Shown: positions 35,665 through 46,162, numbered from the stretch's first letter. The stretch is 64,000 nucleotides of DNA from Symbiodinium natans (GCA_905221605.1 CAJNDS010000418.1:80938-144937), one strand, 5' to 3'. Notes: generated by a model not told the origin, from the letters alone. Translations and numbers: made by a program.

Positions 35665-37530
35665 TCATTCCGTTGGCCGCTGATACTGCGACTTGTTCAG
35701 CTTCGCATTGAAGTAGTACTGCTTTCCCCACTTCTTTGACATGCACCTTAGGAAGATCAGCAAGGTATCTCCCTGTCTTTGTCGACACTGATATCCGTTG
35801 AGGAAGATTGGGAAGTGTAGGATTTTGCATATGACACCGACATGATTTTGCGGCATCTTCGGCTTCGACGGAGCACATCATATCACATCATATGGACGAA
35901 TGTTGCCGAAGCACCGCTGCCAGCCAGGTGGCAAGGTGTCCTCGCTGTCACCAAGCGGCCTGGACATGATCAACAGGGAGGGCCAGGGAGGGGATGGAGG
36001 GGATGGAGGGGTGGGGGTGGGGGGCAATCGTGCAAGCGCTGCAGAAGCAAGTGCGGTGCTCCGGGTTTTGAAGAGCGGGGGGCCGCCTGCTGTCCCTGAC
36101 TTCACGTGTGCTGGTCATGACAAAGTGAAGCAAGTGAAGCAATGATTTTTCGCACAAGCACGTAAATATATGATAATATATGTAAATATGGATGGCCTGG
36201 CTGTGGCTTGTACGGCTTCTGTCGAAGCGAGGGCGGCTGGAGTTTGAGGAGGAGCACGTCTTGCAGTAGCAGGTGTTTGCGGAGGCGGAGGTTTGCACCG
36301 TTCTACTGGCAAAGCTGGAGTTGCAGGGTCTGGAATCGCACGTCTTCTGTCGACAAAAGGAGTTGCTGGATCTGCAGCATAAGGTTTTGGAACAGGTGCT
36401 GGAGTTACAGGCTCCGGCGCTGGCGTCCGTGGGTCAGGCACACGTCTGCCCATTGCAGTTTGCGCCGGGGTAGCTGGCTCGGCGACACTCTTGGCCAGTG
36501 CTGGTGTTGCCCCAGGCACACGTCTGCCCATTGCCGCTTGCGCAGGGGTAGCTGGTTCGGCGACACTCTTGGCCAGCGCTGGTGTGGCCGGTGGCCGCAT
36601 GTTGTTTGCAGCCGGGGTTTGCGGCTCCTTCGAGCCATTGGGCCCGAAAGCGGGCATTTCAGGTTCAGCCATCTGCAGCCCCGGAACAGCCGGTGTAATG
36701 GGAGCAGATCCACCATGACGTCCGAAGCCTGCAGGAGTTTCAGGCACACACTGCTTTGGCAAAGCTGCAGGAGTCATTGGCGGTGGTACTTGTGGGATGT
36801 CGGAAGCTGCGCTGGTTGTGTCGGGGACGGTGCGTGACCAGTTTTCGGAAGCCCAATGCTTTGAGCTCTCCGAAGTCCACGTGGATGCCGAGTTCCATTC
36901 CGAGGCATCCCATCTATTCGAATCTGCATAATCTGCCCACTTCATCCATGGTTTGGCCTTAGGCTTCTCCTTCAGCTCCTTGCTGCTATGCCTGGGACAA
37001 TGCAACAAGCACTTCAAGCACCTATCAATACCTATCACTTCTGAACACAACATAACTAACATAACACAATGCCGGCACACGCAGATTCCTGGCCTTTGAT
37101 CGATCCAGTCGATGGCCTTTTGCACCAGATCTTTTGCACGTTTGCCGATGCCTTCAACGTCAGATTTCACACCAGTTCCGACAAAGACCAACCTGCGCAG
37201 CTTCTCCTCTTCATCGTGCCCGTCGTCGAAAAAGGCACATGTCTTCGTTTCCAGCATCAGCGCTTTCAGCTCAGCTAGGAACCATTTTGATTTCGAAGCT
37301 CGTTCATCTACCCACAAGGTGGCAGCATCCATCCGAGTTTCCAGGTCGGGCACCCTCGGGAATTGGCCTCGCAGTCAAGCTGCAAAGACACAATACATCA
37401 CAACAAACTATTCTCCGTACAGGCACCTTCAGACTTGCCACGGAGGAAGTATGCATACTCTCGCGCCAGTTGCCTTTGCTGCCGATCTCCGGCCAGTAGC
37501 AGCCTCGGGCAGCCCAAAGCCCATCCTCAC
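35665..37530 (-). CDS. TPA-repeat proline-rich protein with C-terminal WW domain
   Basis: Spliced minus-strand gene. Inferred exons: about 37520–37439, 37367–37094, 36991–36197, 35959–35915 and 35746–35665 (stop). The second exon encodes a charged segment (KSKWFLAELKALMLE, AKDLVQKAIDWIDQR). The third encodes W-rich KPWMKWADYADS and then more than a dozen TPA or PATPA steps, with duplicated PATPALAKSVAEPATPAQ-like units, which are potential proline-directed kinase sites and WW or SH3 ligands. The last two exons together encode a WW domain: LPPGWQR-CMSKKWGK-QYYFN, then SQYQRP, with Tyr in place of the second Trp. The 11 residues between the first W and YYFN equal the spacing in PIN1, but no isomerase follows; the stop comes three codons after the RP. 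WW domains bind proline-rich or pSer/pThr-Pro peptides, so an intramolecular contact with the TPA region is possible. The N-terminus is incomplete; further exons are expected to the right. Confidence 0.65.
35747..35914 (-). other. Inferred intron splitting the WW domain, 168 bp
   Basis: Starts GTGCTT, ends TAAG, with GGTGC at both boundaries. Removing it joins LPPGWQR to CMSKKWGKQYYFN, which rebuilds a WW domain of normal length. This is the strongest evidence that both exons are real. Confidence 0.75.
35960..36196 (-). other. Inferred intron, 237 bp, CCAGGCC direct repeats
   Basis: Joins QATA-R to PLGDSEDTLPPGW in frame. CCAGGCC (minus strand) lies at both ends (36194–36200 and 35957–35963). 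It starts GCCATC and ends CCAG, a GC–AG intron. Without this join the proline-rich frame runs into an unlikely Cys/Ile-rich tail. Confidence 0.7.
36992..37093 (-). other. Inferred in-frame intron, 102 bp, AGGC repeats
   Basis: The segment is open in frame (34 codons), but would insert a Cys- and Val-rich run between AIDWIDQR and HSSKELKEKP. It begins GCCAGG, ends CCAG before G, and shares AGGC at both ends, so it is better read as an intron that happens to lack stops. Confidence 0.55.
37368..37438 (-). other. Inferred intron, 71 bp, GCAAGT donor
   Basis: GCAAGT is the typical strong GC–AG donor, and the acceptor is GCGAG before GCC. The join gives LAREYAYFLRG to QFPRVPDLETRM. An alternative join at GGTGCC (37427–37355) is also in frame, so the exact site is uncertain. 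Confidence 0.5.
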
Positions 37531-38289
37531 CCACACGTGCGTCACACAGTGCCCATTTGCTGCAGGGCTTCAAATCTGCCACGCAAGCTGCATGGCAATC
37601 GGTTGCGCCAGAGAGGATCTCCTGATCACAGCGGCCCGCGGCACAACCATACGACATCCGCGCGACTTGTCCCAAGCTCACGCACTCCACCGAGTCTCAA
37701 GGTTAAGGCGTTTAAGGCATCTGAAGCACTGGAGATGCTGTCAGAGCACCGCTTTGATGTTGCTGGCGTTCTCCTGGACAAGGTGCCCAAACTCAATGCT
37801 TTGTGTCTGTGTCCCAACCAGCCAAAGCGACCAAACAATGCACTTCTGCGTTCCTGAAATTCGAACGGCAAGCGCAGCCTGTCCAAGCCGTATTCAACCT
37901 GCTCCAACTTCTCCTGACAAGATCCCACCATGATTGCTTGGGGGAAATGCCCGACAACGCCAGGATCTCCTGCGGTTCCTTCGGCATGGCATATCCTGGC
38001 ACCAGTCCTCGCACAATGGCTTGTTACGTGACGCGCATGTCTTGAGCTGCAGAATCTGCATGACCATACCGGACCATACTGGACCAACCATTGAGGCAGA
38101 GCGTCTCTCAATCGTCGCCAACATGCTGGCAAGGGCCTTCTTCTGGCCGAGAAGTGGTCCAAACACGGCAAACTCGGTCCCATCTTCTGCCTATCGCTTC
38201 TTAAAAAGTGCAGACATAGTTTGTGCCCCGATGGAGGCTTGCAAACTGCCAGGGGCTTGTGTGCTATGTGGTGCAGCAGGGCATCCATG
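37531..38289 (-). other. Possible upstream exons, unresolved
   Basis: Minus-strand frames contain protein-like parts (CQEKLEQVEYGLDRLRLPFEFQ near 37910–37850), but the plus strand is also open here (KASEALEMLSEHRFDVAG near 37715–37770), and neither could be joined convincingly to neighbours. Left unassigned. Confidence 0.25.
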
Positions 38290-38515
38290 CGAGTCCCATC
38301 CAATCGCACTTGCCTCGTACATGTTCCTCATGAAGTTGGCGATCTCCTCCGCATCACGCTTGTCTGATTCAACACCTGGGCCGAAGTTGAAATCTGAGCT
38401 GCACTACGGGCAGAACTCAAGCAAGCGGCTCTTGAAGTCCTTCACTTTAACGATGACCGTCTCGGTATCTCTCATCCTGAGTACATGCTTCAAGACAGCA
38501 ACGCGGGAGCCCTAG
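38290..38515 (-). pseudogene. Exon-like frame with internal TAG
   Basis: After an AG|G boundary (TCTAG, then GGCTCC) at 38515 the minus strand reads RVAVLKHVLRMRDTE, TVIVKVKDFKSRLLEFCP, a TAG stop, then in the same frame CSSDFNFGPGVESDKRDAEE and IANFMRNMYEAS. Both halves are strongly protein-like and in one frame, so the TAG looks like a point disruption of a real exon. The family is not recognised. Reading TAG as sense or a tiny in-frame intron are less likely options; a sequencing error is also possible. Confidence 0.4.
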
Positions 38516-38659
38516 ATGCAGGCTGCATCATGCAGCCGGCCCGCAGCTTCTGTAGGTTTTGGCGTTGTTTTCCCATGATTTGACCGACGGCCTCGAAGCA
38601 CTTGCGAGCCCCTCTAGCACGAGTCACTGTTAGACACGACGGGAGTGGCAACAATACAT

Positions 38660-39860
38660 TTTTTCAATGGTTGCTGCCACACCTGTTGCGGAATCTTCAC
38701 CGCCGTGCAGTCACTGGTCAGTTTTGATGGCACAGAACCGGCAGATTTTGCATCCATGCTCTGCAGAAACATCCTGGCAAAGGCAAGCTGCAGGAATCAT
38801 GAAAAAAAACACTGAGCTCCGCATGCAGAGCCTCAAGGTTTCTGCAGCAAGCCACCTCTGGCCCCTGTCACCCAGAACCTGGAAGCAAGCGCGAGCTCTG
38901 CGCAAATGCCGCATATGTGTCATGGAATGGCAGAATACGGCATATAGCTCCAGAAAGGCCAAGGCCCGGGCCAGGCAGCAGAAGCGAGAATGAGAAACGT
39001 CAGCAACAGGTCGACGATAAATGTGCAAATCTCTGCAGCCACTTACCTGCATAACCTTTCCCAGCATTCCCAACAAGAAACATCTTTTGTGAGCACAAAA
39101 GCACGGACACAAAATGCGTGGAGATGTCGGTCCAAGCAAGCTTGCATTCTCAGCTGCGTGCGCTGTTCACCGCCTCGTTGTACTCGTTTACTCTTCTGGG
39201 GTCTTGCTGCCTTTGCTGAGAAGGCTCTGTAATTGAAGATGCCAGCTTGCAAAGAGGCTGCTCTCAATGCAGAGCTTCTGTCGGAATCGCTGCATAAGCA
39301 TCTCGTTGCATTTTAAGTCGAACTCCTGCAAACCATCAGCTCCTGCTTTGTTTGGGTGCTAAGTTGAGCTCAGCTGTATCAACCACATGATGACGCTGAC
39401 AGGCGTGTTTTGCAAAGCTTACAATGGCCTGGACCTCCCTCAGATTGGAAAAGAACATCGCCACTGTTCCGTCGGGCATCAACCTGTGCGGCCATAAGTC
39501 CCACAGCCTGCGCTCATGCTTCAAGAACCCCATGCAATTCTCCAAGCACTGATGCTGGGCAACAAGTAACACGATTCAACACACCATCTCACCTCCGTGT
39601 CTGCAGACGCAAGGATTTTGCCCACCGCAATCGCCCGGTTCTGCGGCCTCGCACGACTCCCGATAAGACTGGACTCCAGCTTCCCAGGCTTCGCTACTGC
39701 TTTCCTCGGCACCCGATCCCCCCCACACATCCCCACGCCTTCCATAGATGGAAACACGAACCGCCGCCTGGAGCTTGCTACCATCAGTTTCGATGAGTTT
39801 GCCATCCTGGGATTGGTGTCGCACAGCGGCAAACCGGGAACCACGACCGAGCAAACACGA
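38660..39860 (-). other. Candidate exons of an unrecognised minus-strand gene
   Basis: Three minus-strand segments read like protein: about 39790–39593 (RRRFVFPSMEGVGMCGG to KILASADTE), 39554–39336 (HQCLENCMGFLKHERRLWDL to AELNLAPKQ) and 38960–38711 (ending KICRFCAIKTDQ). The first two join in frame across a very short 38-bp GTGAGA...CAG segment. No known domain. Intron size and exon order are unproven. Confidence 0.3.
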
Positions 39861-41189
39861 GCTGTTTTGCTACCGTGCGGCCCAGCACCACATGACCTTG
39901 GCTTTCGTTGCTCCAGGTGACATCTTTTTCACCTGCGCTCGCGACTTTTGTAAGTCCAAAGCAAAAAGTTAACAAGACAGCGAGGCTTGAACTTGGAAAT
40001 CTAATCAAAAACTGCCGGTGGTCGGTGCAAGAAGTTGCTATAATTTGCTATGTTTGCTATGAATTTGAGTGCTGAGTCGCAATGACCGGCTGGAAGCGTT
40101 CCAGCCACCCTCGAAACAGTTCGGGTCAAGCATGTGCAGGAGCATGCAGGAGCTTGCTCACTTGTCCAAGTGCTAAACATGAGCCTTTGGAAGACTTTTG
40201 CCAATAAGGCAAGCCCGCCATTTGCCCAACAGCCAACGCTGAGCGTCCTGCTCTGCATGAACATGCGCTGTGCGCGTAGGATTGGTGTGCTGCACATGCT
40301 GCCTCCCATCCTTCTTCTGCAGCATGCCCAACAAACATATTTAGAAGCCTCTGCGAGGTGTGCGTGATGGGGCATGCAGGAAGAGCCACGGCACTTTCTG
40401 GGTCACTTGAGAGCAGGGCGAACAAAAGCTACGGCGGTGGCTTTTTCTGCTCCCGTACACCCTTCGTTTGCTGTCTGCAGTTCGGAGATCAAACAACGCA
40501 AGCTCATGCAGGAGACACTTGCACTGCAACAGCGATAGCAAAATCGCCAGAAATATCGGTTAACAATGGGGGACCTAAGTGGGGGGGGCCAAAGGGGGGG
40601 TGGGACCCCCCCCCCCAGTGGCCCCGCAGCCTGTTTAGCTCCCTTGTATGGAGGGGGTGGCGGGGGGCCCCCACCCCCCCACAAACCTCCGATATATCGG
40701 AGATCAAGGCCCTTGAGTGCTGTTTGTCAATAACAAAGTGGTAAACAAGAACTCCCGCAAGCTCCGAAGGAGCTGGCTTTCGTGACTTGTTCCTGGCCCA
40801 AGCTCAAAGCGCACGTTAAACTAGCAAGTGTCCTGCCAATTTCTCCAACTTGATCAGCACGCTAAGCCTTGGATTCCAACGGAATGCTCAATGTTAAGAA
40901 GCTGGGGACATGGGTGGTAATAAGATCGGGCTTTTTGTCGTTGAAGCTTAGAATGGACGTTAAACATCGGAGGTTCAGGGCAATTACGCAGGCCACTGGC
41001 TGCACGTTAGGAGGTTGTCGGAAGCCCCAAGAACATGAGAATCCAGAATTTCAGGTTTCGAGTGCAGGAACGGGTTCATGCCAGCACGCATGCAAACCAC
41101 CAAGGAAGGTTCGACGTTCGAGCAAGGATGTTTCGCGGCAGGGTATCTTTCGAAATTGAAGCTGCTAGAAGCCTTGTGCCTCACGGCAA
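39861..41189. other. Unrecognised stretch with G/C homopolymer cluster
   Basis: No supported gene. At 40579–40680 there are G7–G8 and C8–C10 runs (GTGGGGGGGGCC, GGGACCCCCCCCCC, then GGGGGTGGCGGGGGGCCCCC), able to fold back, similar in style to the cluster at 21.9–22.2 kb. An ATATATCGG/CCGATATATC inverted pair is close by: GAAATATCGG near 40552 and CCGATATATCGG near 40688. Confidence 0.4.
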
Positions 41190-41504
41190 CTACCGAGAAA
41201 CCTCGACACCCCTATCTTCGAAATATCCTTCAAATAGATCAGGGACATCTATAGGAATCGGAGTGTGATAAGGCTCTGGGCACGACTGCTTGCGTGAACA
41301 AGCAGCCACAACTCCATGCATGCCCAGCACACTGTTGGCGTCAAGACACTCTTCCTCCATTGCTTGCAGGCCATCCCACGTCTCAGCCCACTCTGGCAGT
41401 ACGAACACTGTCGTGATGTCTTCACAAGGTGCGCTTCCTGCACGTGGTGGCGGCAGCGCTGCCGTAGCCACTGTCAATAACACCATGAATGACAGTAGCA
41501 ACAC
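41190..41504 (-). CDS. Small Cys-containing, possibly secreted protein (exon)
   Basis: The frame reads a hydrophobic stretch LLLSFMVLLTVATAA followed by LPPPRAGSAPCEDITTVF, like a signal peptide with a small-residue cleavage site. The mature part is acidic with four cysteines (PCED, EECLD, ACSRK, SCPEP) and ends DLFEGYFEDRGVEVSR. The only ATG in the hydrophobic part is at 41486; the frame is open further upstream, so the true start may lie in an earlier exon. No family recognised. Acid and Cys content would suit an extracellular or lumenal protein. It could also be the first exon of a longer gene to the left. Confidence 0.4.
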   Translation of the reverse strand: MLLLSFMVLLTVATAALPPPRAGSAPCEDITTVFVLPEWAETWDGLQAMEEECLDANSVLGMHGVVAACSRKQSCPEPYHTPIPIDVPDLFEGYFEDRGVEVSR

Positions 41505-41982
41505 AAAATAAGAATCATCGTAACAGCCATTTGTGTGCTAACAGCAGTAGTTTCGTGCAGGCAGCGGCAGCAAAAACAGACCATCGATGCCAGGAACTAA
41601 GGGAAACTGTACGAGAAGTGATAAGAACCAGAAAATGAAGGATATAGCGTGAGTTACAGCTCTTATGAATGTCGCCTTGTGGTTACCGCAATGGTAGCAG
41701 CAGGAATTTTGGTACAACAGTTACTGGCTATGGCAGTCGTCGTTGCTGTGCCCATAGCAGTAGCAGCAACTTGAGATTTAAGCTACGAAAGCTAGACACA
41801 ACCGGACATCGCAAGCAACCCCAAAACCGAAGATGCCACACATGGTCTGCTATCCGGCACGCGATTGTCAGCTACATGGCGAAGGAAAGAATGTGTTTCC
41901 GATTAAACGCGAAGGGCGACCGTTGTTTGAAGGGCGCCAGTGGCAATGCAGAAGTAGGTTCTTGTGACCTTGTGCACAGTCG

Positions 41983-42131
41983 TAGTATAGTAGTATAGTA
42001 GCAGTAGTAGCAGTAGTAGCAGTAGTAGCAGTAGTAGCAGTAGTAGCAGTAGTAGCAGTAGTAGCAGTAGTAGCAGTAGTAGCAGTAGTAGCAGTAGTAG
42101 CAGTAGCAGTAGCAGTGGCAGCAGTAGTAGC

Positions 42132-42172
<41 letters not shown>

Positions 42173-42311
42173 GAGGAGTAGCAGTAGCAGAAGCAATAGC
42201 AGTAGCAGTAGCACCAGTAGTACTACAAGAAGTAGTAGTAGAAGTCGTCGTCGTCGAAGTAGTAGCAGCAGTAGTCGCACAAGTGGTAGTGGTAATAGAA
42301 GTAGTAGTAGC

Positions 42312-42346
<35 letters not shown>

Positions 42347-42371
42347 CAGCAGCAGTCGCAGTAGCAGTCGC

Positions 42372-42433
<62 letters not shown>

Positions 42434-42444
42434 CAGTAGAAGTA

Positions 42445-42490
<46 letters not shown>

Positions 42491-42514
42491 GAGTAGTAGT
42501 AGTAGTAGTAGTAC

Positions 42515-42580
<66 letters not shown>

Positions 42581-42633
42581 TGGTAGTGGTAGTGGTAGTG
42601 GTAGTGGTAGTGGTAGTGGTAGTCGTAGTAGTA

Positions 42634-42682
<49 letters not shown>

Positions 42683-42690
42683 CAGTAGTG
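41983..42690. repeat. ~700-bp (GTA)n / (GTAGCA)n microsatellite
   Basis: Mostly GTA units, with GTAGCA periods at the left, GTGGTA at 42574–42622 and some AGAAGTA. It gives poly-Leu frames of about 305 residues on minus and poly-Val frames on plus, which are artefacts of the repeat. Confidence 0.95.
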
Positions 42691-43558
42691 GCTCAAGTCT
42701 CGGCTCAACCCCGTTGGGGTGCTGTGGTGGAAAGCGGTAGCTGTCTGAACTGGGTTCAAGGCCTAACCGGCTTGTGGGAAGAAGGCCCCCTTTCAATCCC
42801 AGCTGTAGCACAGTTGCCATATCGCTGCCAGTGCACTCTGACTCTGACCAAGGAACTCCTTGGCGTCACATCATCCAGGATTCTCCTGGTGCTGCAACAG
42901 AAAGGCTACTAAGACCTCTCTTGGTAACACTGCCCCCAGGCTGGTCCCGGTGAAAGAGGAGTTCCAAGAAGGCTCCTCGGAAAGAAGGAGCTGCTGAAAG
43001 GGTTGAGCGCAAGCTGCTGCTCAGTTTCGGTGGCAAGGAGATAAGTGTATTGGCTGACTGCTCGAAGGCTCACGGCCTCTGACTTCCGCATTGAGAACAA
43101 AGCCCTTTGCAGCCCCCTTAACCAGCAGCCGAACCAGTACCACCGATAGCCGAGCTCCCCACTGCGGAAAAGACGCGGTGAAGAGGCAAAGCAGCTTGCC
43201 CCAAAGCTGAAGGATAATCCAGCATGGCGGTACTCCGTTGCAGCATATTCAGCTGGCAACATCAGGGAAGAACTGGAGCCCTGTTTTTGGAGCTCTCAGG
43301 GGCCCAGCGCATCCATTTTGTAAGGCTAAGGAGGCGAGGGCATATACCATGGGGCAGCCATGGCAGGTGGAATCTTGTCAGGCTAGAGCAGAGCATTAGG
43401 CTGGAGCTTCGTGGCTTCAGCTGCTGTGAAGGCTAGGGCGCGGAACCCCACATTCCAGGTGGACCCGATGGACCGCACCTGCATGACCACTCGCACGCCC
43501 CGACTGAACAAGAAGAAGAGTGGATCCTCCTGTAAGCTAAGGGCCAAAGCTGGAATGG
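42691..43558. other. Left flank of the Penelope-like insertion
   Basis: Unique sequence between the (GTA)n tract and the retroelement. No recognised gene; short frames on both strands only. Confidence 0.4.
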
Positions 43559-43582
43559 AAGGAAATCCTTCGCTTGGGATAC
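43559..43582. repeat. Target-site duplication, left copy (24 bp)
   Basis: Starts AAGGAAATCC and ends CTTGGGATAC. It is identical over all 24 bp to 47327–47350, and the match stops exactly at both ends. Together they bracket the retroelement. Confidence 0.9.
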
Positions 43583-43583
43583 G

Positions 43584-43783
43584 ACTCTAGCCGTGGCAAG
43601 GCAGCACTCTTTTCTCTTCAAGAGGTTTCACGCTACGCGTTTCGCCAACTGGTGGCTCTTCGGGCTTCTCTTGAAGCAGAAAGCTGCACATGTGACAACA
43701 TGCCTGAAGCAAGATAGCATCAAAGCAACGTGTCACACAAGACATGACTGCTGCGAATGGTTTTTTAGTGCATCTAAAAAACC
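43584..43783 (-). repeat. Terminal direct repeat of the element, 3' copy
   Basis: 200 bp starting ACTCTAGCCGTGGCAAGG. About four mismatches to 47121–47320. Direct repeats of this kind (pseudo-LTRs) are usual in Penelope-like elements, which often insert as partial tandems. Confidence 0.9.
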
Positions 43784-43799
43784 CAGCTCCCTCCCTCCT

Positions 43800-45624
43800 C
43801 TACACCATGCTGGGTGATGCGTTTAGCCAATTGGAAGCAAAGTTCCTCCTGAAAGAGTTCTTTTGAACTCGGAAAGAAAGTACTGGCGCGACAGTTCGAT
43901 GAAAGCAAGTTTGTACAATATGCCAGTGTTTGCACAAGGCTCGCTTGACATAACGTCGGTCAAGCGTCGATGTGAAGATTTGCTTGAAGAAAAAGCTCTT
44001 GGACTTCACTGTCTTCTGCGGTTCTCGCCTCTGCAGTTTGGATATTGTTCTGCGAATGAGCCTCGTAGCATTTTGTCGATTGTAGCCGCGAAGTTGGAGT
44101 TTGCAAAGGAAGTATTGCAAGTGCTTCTCCAACGCAACTGGGTTGCGACGGTTGTGCCTAAACAACCTTTGTGACTCGCCAACGATCAATGCGTTGAAAA
44201 CACCATCGGGGTGACATGAGATCTTGGGTATGTAAAGATACGCATTCTTTGGCTTTCTGTATGTTTGAAAGCGCAGACGTCCTGCATCCAGCTGAATGTC
44301 CAGATCCAGAAATGCAACGCGTGCTCCTTCACCAGAGATGTCCCACTGGATGCTTGGGCGCCAACTGTCCAAAATAGACTTGCATGTTTTTCCAGCTTCA
44401 CTAGTGCCAGACACAAATCCGAAAGCGTCATCAATGTAGCGCTTCCAAAACTTCAAGAAAGGGCACATTGTACACACAAGGTCGTCTAGTTCAGCAATGT
44501 ATAGGTTTGCGAGCACAACGCTTGGTTGAAGTCCTGTTGGGAGACCCTTGTCAACTTGCCATAGTTCGCCTTGGAACTTGACGTGCTGGGAGCTAAGACA
44601 AACTCCGTGAGCTTCAGCAAAAAGGTAGCAAATTGAGGCTTAGCGCACCAATGCGCTCTCACTCGCTACGCAAAGACTGTCATGAAACGCTGCCTGTTCG
44701 CACTAGGATACAAGTTGCGGATGTCAAAAGTGACCAACTCCGCAGAAGTCTCAAGGACCTGCTCGCCCTCAAGCAAGTCCATAAGTTCAGCACTGGAGCT
44801 GATGGTGCGCGGCAACAGTTTTTCCAAAGGCAGCAGTTGCTCAACGAGAAAGACTGCAGCAGGTGCTAGCCAGGAGCTTGTCATGTTGAAGATGGGCCTG
44901 CCTTTGATGGGTGTTTTGTGTAACTTCACACGAAGTCTGAACGTGCCCGTTATCAATGACCTGAACATTGACATGATAAACTGAGCCTCTCTGTTGGAAA
45001 TGGTGCCCTGGAAAATGGCATCGTGTAGAAAGCTGTCCAGCGCATGCTTCAACTGCTCTGTTTCGGACACGTAGTCGGTATGACGAACGCTGCTTCTTTC
45101 AGGAGCCTGAGCGACTCTTGTTGCACCCATGATCTTGATAGGATGGCATCACCAAGATTTTTGTCGGCATCCACAACGCATACTTGCGCCGGGTGGCTGG
45201 AAAGCCATGCGCGAGCAGCTTTGTCAATGAAATCTGAATTTCTTGCACGAGCGTGCGGGCTGTGTCGCGACAGCTCCGCACGGAGTAGCCTGCAGTAGGT
45301 CGACACCGATGAGTTGCTAGGTGGCTGCCAAGAGCTTCTCAATCTGCATCTGGTGTTTTGCAAACGTGGCATGGAATCATTGTAGTCTCGGAAATGAACT
45401 GCCAAATTCAAGGATCTTTCCAACGAATCAACTTCCCAGAGTAACGACATTGCGGTACTCTGGGCTGTGTCAGGAATGAACTTGCCACCCTTGGCCAAAT
45501 ACGCCTTCACGTAGGCAGGGATCTCAAAACTATCCGGAGTGAGGTCATGGACTGGGGAACTGAAGCGCTGCTCAAGCTGTACAACGGTGAGTCTCTTGAG
45601 CTTGTAACGCACAAACTGGTCCAA
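43800..45624 (-). pseudogene. Penelope-type reverse transcriptase, frameshifted
   Basis: Three overlapping frames together make one RT. The first (45624–45049) has VCVVDADKNLGDAILS, the conserved DK(x)LG-type N-terminal motif. The second (45130–44666) has FRLRVKLHKTPIKGRPIF and motif A LVTFDIRNLYPS. The third (open from about 44640, ATG at 44516, stop at 43800) has motif B KGLPTGLQPSVVLANLY, motif C RYIDDAFGF, and FLDLDIQL-TYRKPKNAYLY. A frameshift lies near 45085, a TAG at about 44664 and a second frameshift near 44595. The C-terminus is basic (RRTISKLQRREPQKTVKSK) with no GIY-YIG nuclease. The catalytic DD pair is present, so inactivation is by the breaks only. Confidence 0.85.
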
Positions 45625-45690
45625 ATCTATACTGAAATCCTCTCTCCAGAAACTGCGACGACGGGGTCTGTGTTGGCCTCGGGGATATAG

Positions 45691-46116
45691 TCAAGACCTG
45701 CGGGGCGGAGCTGGAGTCTTCATCCGCACTGTTTTGGAGTTCTGCTGGTGGCCCTTGTCCTTGCCCTTGTTCTTGCCTTTGCCCTTGCCTTTCCCTTTGT
45801 GCGGATGGCTGGATCTTGCCTTAGACGAAGAAGCACTCTTCCGCGAAGTGGATCTATGCGAACTTGACTTTCTGGACGACTTAGACTTGGCTGAGCGAGG
45901 TTTGGAACTTCTGGCGCTCGACGCTTTAGAGGAAGATCTGCCCCTTGAGCTCGGCTTCCTAAGTGTGCTTGAAGTCTGTGCCCGGGTTTTCTTGCTCAGG
46001 GAATTGGCCAAGTCGGGGTATTGTCTGGACAAGTAGGCCAGCGCTCCATCTTTGGGCGGCGCAGCACGTCGATGAGCCGCAGAGCTCTTGCCCTGCAGCG
46101 CACTGAACTCTAGCAC
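45691..46116 (-). CDS. Basic Ser/Lys-rich region of the retroelement
   Basis: 141 residues with repeated SS-K-SR-SS steps, then HKGKGKGKGKNKGKDKGH. This very basic, low-complexity composition is expected of a nucleic-acid-binding segment. It lies between ORF1 and the RT in the same direction and may once have been the N-terminal extension of the RT or the C-terminus of ORF1; the frames differ now. Confidence 0.5.
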   Translation of the reverse strand: MLEFSALQGKSSAAHRRAAPPKDGALAYLSRQYPDLANSLSKKTRAQTSSTLRKPSSRGRSSSKASSARSSKPRSAKSKSSRKSSSHRSTSRKSASSSKARSSHPHKGKGKGKGKNKGKDKGHQQNSKTVRMKTPAPPRRS

Positions 46117-46162
46117 AGCAGTAGCAAGTAGCTTGTTAACGTCCTTGAGGCGGTACTCAGCC

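Noticed and set aside
35665-35760. PIN1-type peptidyl-prolyl isomerase
   Set aside because: The WW domain is PIN1-like, but a stop follows three codons after its RP and no parvulin motif is visible downstream.
36991-37092. A 97-bp intron using CCAGG at both ends in the WW gene
   Set aside because: It would shift the frame between two exons that are in the same frame; the 102-bp AGGC version keeps it.
41903-42912. Poly-Leu (305 residues) and poly-Val (265 residues) frames
   Set aside because: Direct translation of the (GTA)n tract.
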